From JAPOQD01 sp964620555 (lineage in GTDB: Bacteria; Pseudomonadota; Gammaproteobacteria; Pseudomonadales; Halieaceae): a DNA stretch of 64,000 nucleotides. This document shows, in pieces, positions 7,613 through 13,848 of this stretch. The notes under the pieces are model-generated. The model saw nothing but the letters and a program-made list of their open reading frames with translations, had not been told where the DNA came from and searched no databases. The translations under genes were made by a program, and so were the position numbers. The DNA lies in the NCBI GenBank assembly GCA_964620555.1, contig CAZUGZ010000005.1, positions 1 through 64,000 on the forward strand. Reading direction: 5' to 3'. Position 1 is the first letter of the stretch. Each line of letters begins with the position of its first letter.

Positions 7613-8722
7613 TTAGCTGCCGAATTCGAAGGGTACCAGTTCAGTGGTGCCGTTGGCGGCCCGTCGAACGTTGAGGTAATCCAGGCCCTTGAAGCCGCGA
7701 TGATCGTGGGGACCAAATGTTATGTAAGTTCCAGGGCCACCTGTAGTAGCCGGCAACATACGGATGGTTTCCAGCCCGCGAGCCACAGCTTCGGGTGTGG
7801 CGATCTCCATGCGCGACAGCGCGGTCGCGATGCACACACCTATGTCATAGCCCGCGCTGGTGGCGCTGTTAGGTACCAGTTCCTTGCCGTCACTGGCGGA
7901 CTTGTATCGTTCGAGCATACCTGTCAGGCGCGTGTTACGCTCGTCGTATTGGTCGATGCCGTACCAGCCGTCGATCAGTTTGGCGTAGAACTCGTTATAG
8001 GTAGCCTGCACAAACGCCGTGGTCATGATCCGTTCCGGGTCCCAGTCATTGTTGTTCCGCAAGCCGTTATTGAGCTGGCGCGCAGCCTCTCCGAACCCGA
8101 GGTAGGCCAGTGCATTGGCATTGGTTGACTTCAGTCTGCCCATAATTTCGGTCATGTCTTCCTCACTGGGGTTGGGGAAGACGTTCCCCACCCCGATGAT
8201 ATCCAGGCCGAATTGCTGACAGGCGTACTCGAAGAAGCGGTGGTACTCCAGGCCAATGCGGGAGGGGTAGTCGCGAACAACGGCGATGCGCCTGTGCCCG
8301 CGGCTTTTCAGCCACGCCGCCATATAGGCGGGTTCGTCTGCGAGGTTGCCATTGGAGAGATTGAATGCGTAATTTCCCACATATTCCTGTGTGCCGCAGA
8401 TGGTGATAGCCGGCACGTGGCATTGCTCCACCTGGTCCAGAACGGCCAGGCAATTGTCTGTCGACATCGGGCCGGCGATGGCGAGCACCTGGTGTTCCTC
8501 CACGAGTTGACGGTAGACATTGCGCGATGCATATCCGTCACCCCAGGGCTGGCCAACATGTTCGTTGGTGATCACTTCTGCTGGACGGTCGATGAGGCCG
8601 GTCTCGTGGGCTTCGTCCAGCGCGAACTTGACGGCCAGTGGAAACATGTCTGAAAGCCCCGGGAATCCTGGCAGGTCAACCATGACACCAATGCGATAGG
8701 GCGATGTGGGATTCTGTTCCAT
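7613..8722 (-). CDS. ABC-type (branched-chain amino acid-like) substrate-binding protein without signal peptide
   Basis: A 369-aa periplasmic-binding-protein fold of the LivJ/Peripla_BP_6 type. It has IGVMVDLPG at the first strand, the GPMSTDNCLAVLDQ lobe-one region and SAGYDIGVCIATAL in the second lobe. The N-terminus (MEQNPTSPYRIGVMVD) starts straight in the fold, with no signal peptide or lipobox, and no permease or ATPase gene is nearby. A GGAAG ribosome site supports ATG 8722. It may be a cytoplasmic ligand sensor or an AmiC-like binder, or be secreted by another route. It follows rubredoxin and an AveC-like gene on the same strand, so the ligand may be the cluster's substrate. Confidence 0.8.
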   Translation of the reverse strand: MEQNPTSPYRIGVMVDLPGFPGLSDMFPLAVKFALDEAHETGLIDRPAEVITNEHVGQPWGDGYASRNVYRQLVEEHQVLAIAGPMSTDNCLAVLDQVEQCHVPAITICGTQEYVGNYAFNLSNGNLADEPAYMAAWLKSRGHRRIAVVRDYPSRIGLEYHRFFEYACQQFGLDIIGVGNVFPNPSEEDMTEIMGRLKSTNANALAYLGFGEAARQLNNGLRNNNDWDPERIMTTAFVQATYNEFYAKLIDGWYGIDQYDERNTRLTGMLERYKSASDGKELVPNSATSAGYDIGVCIATALSRMEIATPEAVARGLETIRMLPATTGGPGTYITFGPHDHRGFKGLDYLNVRRAANGTTELVPFEFGS

Positions 8723-8747
8723 GGTATCTTCCTGCTCCTGCTTCCAA

Positions 8748-8984
8748 TTACTCTACAAGTTCGAAATAGTCTTTTGGGGACCCGCACTCGGGGCAAACCC
8801 AGTCATCCGGCAGGTCCTCGAACCGGGTGCCGGGTTCGATGCCGAATTCAGGCAATCCCCGCGCCTCGTCGTAAACAAAGCCGCAGGTCATGCAGCACCA
8901 CTTATTTATGATGATTCCTTTGTCGCCGATTATTGCAGCGGACCCGAGTTCGGCAGCGGTACATGGACATCGGGGCCAGGGCAT
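8748..8984 (-). CDS. Rubredoxin (start uncertain)
   Basis: A small one-iron electron carrier. Cys pairs CMTC and CPEC hold the Fe, with the conserved GFVYDEARG and PDDWVCPECG segments. The only in-frame ATG before the first Cys pair is at 8984, inside the upstream AveC-like gene, and adds 25 atypical residues. The ATG within CMTCG would remove a metal ligand. An AAAGGA site lies six bases before an ATA codon at 8909, which would give a 53-aa protein of exact rubredoxin size (Cys 6, 9, 39, 42); ATA initiation is therefore possible. Rubredoxins feed electrons to P450s, alkane hydroxylases and other oxygenases; the partner here is unknown. Confidence 0.85.
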   Translation of the reverse strand: MPWPRCPCTAAELGSAAIIGDKGIIINKWCCMTCGFVYDEARGLPEFGIEPGTRFEDLPDDWVCPECGSPKDYFELVE

Positions 8985-9961
8985 GGAAAAGCGGTTTCGG
9001 TGCCGCAGATACCATTACTCAGGTAGCTCGGCAGGGCGGGGGTGGTGTCCATCTGGAACGAGATGATCCCCATGGCGATGGCGTACAACACATAGCACAC
9101 GTTGAGAAGCCCGGCGATGGCGGCAAAGCGAAGGAAGTTGCGCCTGGCGGGAGAGCTGACCTGGTCGCTGCCGATCTCCACAAACGTCTGTCCCTTGTCA
9201 TCGCGGAAGTACCACAGGCTGGCGGCCACCGTCTGCACGCCGCCCCACAGTATGGAATTGTAGAGCGGGAACTGGTACCACTCACCGCCCCAGAGGGACC
9301 AGGAATGCACCGTGCCGCTGAATACGTACAGCCCCATCCGCACCCAGGCGCCCTCGATGATCAGGTCCCCCAGGAATGCAGCGACGAAGCACACGCCCAC
9401 CAGGCCTGCGGTACCGATATTCGGCCAGCGTGCCTTGGCCTTGCGCATGATCCAGGCGTAGAAAAAGCACAACAGAGGCACGATGGAGAGGTATGCGCCA
9501 ATATTGAACAGCAGCGGTTCAGCGATCAGCTGTCCATTAGGCATAACCCATCCCGGGATGAAATTGGCCCAGGAGCCGTAATTGATCATGTGCGAATTAT
9601 AGGTGTAGACCAATCGGAAGTAATTGGCGAGAGGGTCGACCCAGAAGGTGGCGAGCCAGGCGAAGACGAAGAGGAGGGCGACGGTGATGCGGCCCTCACG
9701 ACGACAGCTGCGCACCGCCCAAGTGATCACACCGATAGCCAGGATGGCGTTCAGCACCTGGAAGAATATCGCCAGGAAGGCGGTGTAGCCCGGTATGGGA
9801 TCGGGCCCCGGATTTACCGGAGCAAAGTCGTCTGAGAGAATCCAGCCCCCAAAAATATACACCTGCAGCAGCAGGAAGAATATACCGATAGCTGACCAGA
9901 CGTGAATAGGCTCGGTTCTTTTGCCCTCGATAGGTAATACTGCGGTGGCTTCGGCAGACAT
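8930..9961 (-). CDS. AveC-like (spirocyclase AveC family) integral membrane protein
   Basis: A 343-aa polytopic membrane protein with about seven hydrophobic segments. The conserved blocks DPLANYFRL, NSHMINYGSWANFIPGW, LIIEGAWVRMGLY and TVHSWSLWGGEWYQFP are shared with a second copy at 22568. The family takes its name from Streptomyces AveC, which acts in spiroketal formation during avermectin biosynthesis; most members are uncharacterised. The C-terminal tail with several Cys and Pro overlaps the rubredoxin frame. The start at 9961 lies about 30 bases from an AGTATACT palindrome. The membrane nature is secure; the AveC label rests on recalled family resemblance, and the activity is unknown. 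Confidence 0.7.
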   Translation of the reverse strand: MSAEATAVLPIEGKRTEPIHVWSAIGIFFLLLQVYIFGGWILSDDFAPVNPGPDPIPGYTAFLAIFFQVLNAILAIGVITWAVRSCRREGRITVALLFVFAWLATFWVDPLANYFRLVYTYNSHMINYGSWANFIPGWVMPNGQLIAEPLLFNIGAYLSIVPLLCFFYAWIMRKAKARWPNIGTAGLVGVCFVAAFLGDLIIEGAWVRMGLYVFSGTVHSWSLWGGEWYQFPLYNSILWGGVQTVAASLWYFRDDKGQTFVEIGSDQVSSPARRNFLRFAAIAGLLNVCYVLYAIAMGIISFQMDTTPALPSYLSNGICGTETAFPCPGPDVHVPLPNSGPLQ

Positions 9962-9988
9962 TGTGCGATCCTCAAGCTTAACGGTAAA

Positions 9989-9998
9989 AAGTATACTA
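9989..9998. promoter_or_regulatory. AGTATACT-type palindrome, site 2
   Basis: Context TAAAAAGTATACTAATAG with the core GTATAC at 9991-9996, about 30 bases upstream of the AveC-like gene (minus). On the minus strand TATACT could also be a -10 box with TTGCGA about 19 bases further upstream. Confidence 0.6.
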
Positions 9999-10054
9999 AT
10001 AGACGGGGACTATATCGCAAGCTCCAAAGCACTGCAAGAACCTGGGGAACCGGG

Positions 10055-10834
10055 CTAGATGCTCTTCACCAGGTGTCCGCCATCCACCACCAGGTTGGAA
10101 CCGCTGATAAAGGAGCTGGCATCGCTGGCCAGAAGGAGCAGGACCCCGTTGAGCTCGTCCAGGTTGCCGGGGCGCTGCATGGGCAGGGTATCGAAGTAGG
10201 CCTTGCCTGCATCGCTGTCGAAAAACTCCGCATCGAGCTCCGTGCGGAAGTAGCCCGGGCTCAGGGCGTTCACCCGAATTCCTTTGCGGGACAGTTCCAG
10301 GGCCATGGAGCGGGTCATCTGGATCAAAGCGGCCTTCGAAGTGGCGTAGGCGGCATTACCGATGCCGACGCCCACGCCGTAGACCGAGCCGATATTGATG
10401 ATGGAACCCGACTTCTCCGCGGCCAGCAGGCGGCGAGCGGTCTCCCGGGCCACCATCCAGGCGGCGCGCAGATTGGTGTTCTGGACCCAATCCCAGGACT
10501 CCACTTCTATCCGCATCAGGCTCTTACGATCGGCGACTCCAGCGTTGTTGACCAGGATTTCTACCTGGCCGCAGGCCGCTTGCGCTTCATCGAATCCTCG
10601 GGTGATCGAAACGCTGTCGGTGACGTCCATGGCGATGGGATAGACGCTACCGGCCAGCTCGGCGCATTCATCAGCAAGCGCCTGCAAGCGATCCAGGCGC
10701 CGTGCGGCGGCGATAACCCTGGAGCCATTGCGACAGAGCACCCGGGCGAAGTGCGCACCCAGGCCGCCGGATGCGCCGGTTACCAGGGCTACCTTACCTT
10801 CAAGATCGAACTGTTTGGCGTCGAGCTGATGCAT
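10055..10834 (-). CDS. Short-chain dehydrogenase/reductase
   Basis: Classical 259-aa SDR: cofactor loop TGASGGLG at residues 19-26, NNAG at 96-99, S150, and Y163-x3-K167 in YATSK. The C-terminus ends SGSNLVVDGGH, as in 3-oxoacyl-ACP/CoA reductase-like enzymes. The Arg-rich segment after beta-2 (AAARRLDRL) favours NADP(H). It is 34 bases downstream of the fused acyl-CoA dehydrogenase and most likely in its operon, so a 3-hydroxyacyl-CoA or alcohol dehydrogenase acting on that pathway's intermediate is a sensible guess. Confidence 0.85.
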   Translation of the reverse strand: MHQLDAKQFDLEGKVALVTGASGGLGAHFARVLCRNGSRVIAAARRLDRLQALADECAELAGSVYPIAMDVTDSVSITRGFDEAQAACGQVEILVNNAGVADRKSLMRIEVESWDWVQNTNLRAAWMVARETARRLLAAEKSGSIINIGSVYGVGVGIGNAAYATSKAALIQMTRSMALELSRKGIRVNALSPGYFRTELDAEFFDSDAGKAYFDTLPMQRPGNLDELNGVLLLLASDASSFISGSNLVVDGGHLVKSI

Positions 10835-10868
10835 GCGTCGTTTTCCTGTTGCTGCGCTCAGAAGGTAG

Positions 10869-13070
10869 TCAACGGGGCAGTCCCAGCCCCTTCTGGGCGA
10901 TCAGGTTGCGCTGGATCTCATTGGTGCCACCGCCGATGACCATCATGATCGACTGGCGCAGCATATGCTCCAACTCGCCGGGAATGGACCCCGGTGTGTC
11001 GGGGTGCAGGGTACAGGCATTGCCCAGGATATCCAGGGCCGCCTCGCCCAGGCGCTCCATCAGCTCGCTGTTGTACACGCCGCTCATGGAGGCCTCGTGA
11101 ATGGGAATGCCGCCGCTTTCGGTAATGCGGGTAGCGTTCATCACCAGCTGTCTCGATGCCTCGATTTCCGCCGCCAGTTCGCCAATTTTGTTCCGTACCC
11201 AGCCATTTTGGGCGAGGCCACTCTGATCTTGGCGAATGGCTTCGACCAGATGGCGAAATTTTTCCCTGACGTTTGAGACAAACCCGCCCATCATTACTCG
11301 CTCTGTAGTCAGGGCGGCGAGGATTACATACCAGCCGCCATTGACCTCGCCCACCAGCGAGTCTTTTGGGACGTGTACGTTATCCAGAAATTCCTGACAA
11401 AAGGTTTTGCCGTAAAGTGCCATGGAAGGTTGGATGGTTATGCCCGGGCTGTCCATGGGGACCAGGAATACACTGATGCCGGCCTGAGGTTTTACCGCGT
11501 CGGGATCGGTGCGAGCCGCGAGCCACATGTAGTTGGCATCCTCGGCCAGGGTGGTCCAGATTTTCTGCCCGTTGATGACCCACTCGTCCCCCTCCAGCAC
11601 GGCGGTGGTTTTGATGGAGGCGAGATCAGAGCCAGAGCCTGGCTCACTGTAACCCAGGCAGATTTTCAGCTCGCCGGCGGCCATCCGGGGCAGAAACTCC
11701 TGCTGCTGTTCAGGTGAACCAAACAGCATCAGCGCGTGCGCCTGGATTTCACAGGGGAGGATAATATCGTAGTTCACACCGGCGCGCTCGCACTCCTCGA
11801 GGAACGCGAGTTGCTCCAGGGGTGAGGCGCCGAGGCCGCCGAAGACTTCCGGCCAGGTGACCTGGAACAGCTTGCGCTCCTGGGCAGCCCTGGTAAACGC
11901 AGCCGGGTCGCTGGGCGGCCAGTGCTCCGCCAGCCACTGCCGCGTCTCCTCGCGAAACCTGTTGCCGGCCTCGCCCAGGTCGTATTCGGGCATATCCTGG
12001 CCGGCATTGAGCAGAAACGCCGCCAGGGCCTCGCGGGACGCGCTGACACCGCCGAGACGAACCAGGTCTGAGTGGATGCGCTTGAATTGGTGGGGTGCCT
12101 CATGTTCCTCGGAGTAACCGATGGCGCCGAAAACGTGGTGGGTCTCCAGTGAGGCCTGGCGCAAGGCGGTGCTGCTGAAGGCGTGGGCTGCGTCTGCAAA
12201 GACCAGCCAGTCCGGATTGCCGAAATCGAATGACTCGGCGGTGTGTGCCAGTTGTAGTCGAGCGGATTCCAGCCTCATCATGTTGTCTGCCAACTTGTGC
12301 TGAACTGCCTGGAAACGGCCGATGGGCTGGCCAAACTGCTCCCTTTCTTTGGCGTACTCCACCACCAGCTCGAAGCCGCGACTGGCAGCACCCAGCGAGC
12401 GCGCGGTCAGGAACAGCTTGCATAGGCGCAGCAACTCCTCACCGGTGACAGCGGTGCTGTCAAACAGCGTGACGGGTGTGTTCTGCAGTTGTACCCGGGA
12501 CAGGGCGGGGTAGGAGAGTCCTGGCAGTGGCGTTACGGTGACAGGAACCTCTTTCAACTCGAGGCACGCCCAGCGACCATCGGCGGGAAAAAGCAGATGA
12601 GTCGCAACCTGTGCATCTTCCACGTGGTTCAGCTCGCCTGTGGCTGAATCGCCCGTGATCTCGACGTCTCCGGCGCCGGCATCCGCATCCTGTTCACCCA
12701 GGTGGAAAGCGACAATGGCGTCCCCCTGGTGAACACGGGTCAACAACTGGGTGGCGTCGTCACCCTGGCCATTGAGCAACCAGTTTGCCATTAGCGCACC
12801 ACCAATGGGCACCGGAGCGCAGCGCCGTCCGACTTCTTCCATGACGATGAGTGCTTCGCGCAATCCGCCTACCTCCGGATTGGTGCCCAGTGGTGTGAGG
12901 CCCAGCTCCACGAATCGCTGGTTCAGCTCCCGAACTTGTTGAGCGTTGCCTGCTCGCTCCACGGCCGCATCCAGTGAATCCAGGGGGCAGTGCTCCTCCA
13001 GCAGTCCGCGCAGCGCAGTGCGTAGCTGTTCTCGTTCCTCACTCGATGGCAGGGTTTCAATCTGGTTCAT
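10869..13070 (-). CDS. Two-domain acyl-CoA dehydrogenase fusion (FadE34-like)
   Basis: A 733-aa protein with two ACAD domains in one chain. The N-terminal domain (about 1-355) carries FGAIGYSEEHEAP, where the second Glu matches the catalytic base of MCAD-type enzymes. The C-terminal domain (about 365-733) has the FAD/substrate motif YSEPGSGSDLAS, the NGQKIWTT strand and GGGTNEIQRN, but its equivalent of the catalytic-Glu loop reads DILGNACTL. This is the arrangement of M. tuberculosis FadE34, where the alpha2beta2 ACAD pair used for steroid side chains is fused. It likely introduces a double bond into a bulky acyl-CoA. An SDR follows; a TetR gene is divergent across an imperfect 19-bp palindrome. 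Confidence 0.9.
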   Translation of the reverse strand: MNQIETLPSSEEREQLRTALRGLLEEHCPLDSLDAAVERAGNAQQVRELNQRFVELGLTPLGTNPEVGGLREALIVMEEVGRRCAPVPIGGALMANWLLNGQGDDATQLLTRVHQGDAIVAFHLGEQDADAGAGDVEITGDSATGELNHVEDAQVATHLLFPADGRWACLELKEVPVTVTPLPGLSYPALSRVQLQNTPVTLFDSTAVTGEELLRLCKLFLTARSLGAASRGFELVVEYAKEREQFGQPIGRFQAVQHKLADNMMRLESARLQLAHTAESFDFGNPDWLVFADAAHAFSSTALRQASLETHHVFGAIGYSEEHEAPHQFKRIHSDLVRLGGVSASREALAAFLLNAGQDMPEYDLGEAGNRFREETRQWLAEHWPPSDPAAFTRAAQERKLFQVTWPEVFGGLGASPLEQLAFLEECERAGVNYDIILPCEIQAHALMLFGSPEQQQEFLPRMAAGELKICLGYSEPGSGSDLASIKTTAVLEGDEWVINGQKIWTTLAEDANYMWLAARTDPDAVKPQAGISVFLVPMDSPGITIQPSMALYGKTFCQEFLDNVHVPKDSLVGEVNGGWYVILAALTTERVMMGGFVSNVREKFRHLVEAIRQDQSGLAQNGWVRNKIGELAAEIEASRQLVMNATRITESGGIPIHEASMSGVYNSELMERLGEAALDILGNACTLHPDTPGSIPGELEHMLRQSIMMVIGGGTNEIQRNLIAQKGLGLPR

Positions 13071-13090
13071 TGTTGAAGTCTCAAAAAATG

Positions 13091-13109
13091 TTTCGAACGG
13101 TGTACGAAA
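13091..13109. promoter_or_regulatory. Imperfect 19-bp palindrome, candidate TetR operator
   Basis: TTTCGAACG-G-TGTACGAAA has 7 of 9 arm positions complementary. It lies in the 86-98 bp gap between the divergent ACAD-fusion and TetR genes, where a local TetR repressor would normally bind. Confidence 0.45.
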
Positions 13110-13110
13110 A

Positions 13111-13122
13111 AAGGGTATATTA
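13111..13122. promoter_or_regulatory. Degenerate AGTATACT-type site, site 3
   Basis: AAGGGTATATTA resembles the AAAGGGTATACTATA of site 5 but has GTATAT instead of GTATAC (13115-13120). It sits between the divergent ACAD-fusion and TetR genes. It may be a promoter element only. Confidence 0.3.
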
Positions 13123-13168
13123 TTACTAATCTAGGTCAAGTTAAACTCCTGCGGGATTGAACAAGCTC

Positions 13169-13786
13169 ATGCCGACATTGGTGAACAATCAAGCAACAGA
13201 AAGGCAAAGTGCCCGCAAAGCCCATATTCTTGACGTCGCCGGGCGACTGTTTGAAGAACTGGGGTACGAAAAAACCACGCTTGAGATGATCGGCCGCGAA
13301 GTCGGCCTTTCCAAGCAGAGCCTTTACTACTACGTGGCCAGCAAAGAGGCCGCGCTGCTAGAAGTATGTCGCGCCCGATCGGGGGAGACGCCCGATCAGC
13401 GACTTCAGCGCTTGTTGGATCAAGGCGCGCAAGCGGATGCAGTACTGGCGGACTATATTCAACACATGATTTCGTTCTACATGGACGAACCCCGTACCGG
13501 GCTACTCGCGCGCCATCTTCACTCAATGAGTGAGGAGGTACAGTCAGAGGTGCGTGAGGGCTTGCGACAGGAGCGTCGAATGTTGGAACGGGTGATAGAA
13601 CTGGGTCGGAAGCAGGCTTTGTTTGGCGAGATTGCTCCGCCGACGGCGGCGCGAGTGTTGCAGAGTGCCGTACACGGTGTTTCCACTTGGTATGGGGATG
13701 GCTTATCAAGGCGGTCGACAGACATCATCACCCAATATCAATCTCTTCTGCTGGGGGGGCTGCGCTCTCCCGCGGAAACGAACTGA
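13169..13786 (+). CDS. TetR-family transcriptional regulator
   Basis: A 205-aa TetR repressor from ATG 13169; a TTG at 13157 would add four residues but sits too close to the GCGGG ribosome-like site. The HTH spans roughly residues 18-64, with ILDVAGRLFEELGYEKTTLEMIG, then a recognition helix in EVGLSKQSLYYYVASKEAAL. The C-terminal ligand domain has the WYGD region common in such regulators. The gene diverges from the fused ACAD across a palindrome (13091-13109) and precedes the thiolase-hydratase fusion, so it probably senses a CoA thioester or acid of this pathway. Confidence 0.9.
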   Translation: MPTLVNNQATERQSARKAHILDVAGRLFEELGYEKTTLEMIGREVGLSKQSLYYYVASKEAALLEVCRARSGETPDQRLQRLLDQGAQADAVLADYIQHMISFYMDEPRTGLLARHLHSMSEEVQSEVREGLRQERRMLERVIELGRKQALFGEIAPPTAARVLQSAVHGVSTWYGDGLSRRSTDIITQYQSLLLGGLRSPAETN

Positions 13787-13799
13787 GTATTAACCATTC

Positions 13800-13831
13800 A
13801 GCGGAGCCTCCACGAAAGTAATTGCTCCGCT
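13800..13831. other. Inverted repeat in the leader of the thiolase-hydratase fusion gene
   Basis: AGCGGAGC (13800-13807) and GCTCCGCT (13824-13831) are perfectly complementary 8-mers with a 16-base loop, between the TetR stop and the fusion gene's ATG. It could be a weak terminator of TetR, a leader hairpin or an operator; no T-tract follows. Confidence 0.4.
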
Positions 13832-13848
13832 ACAGTGAGGATTAATGC

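Noticed and set aside
8933..9835. 300-codon frame opposite the AveC-like gene
   Set aside because: The minus-strand product has a membrane topology and a close paralogue; the plus frame has no domain and an odd composition.
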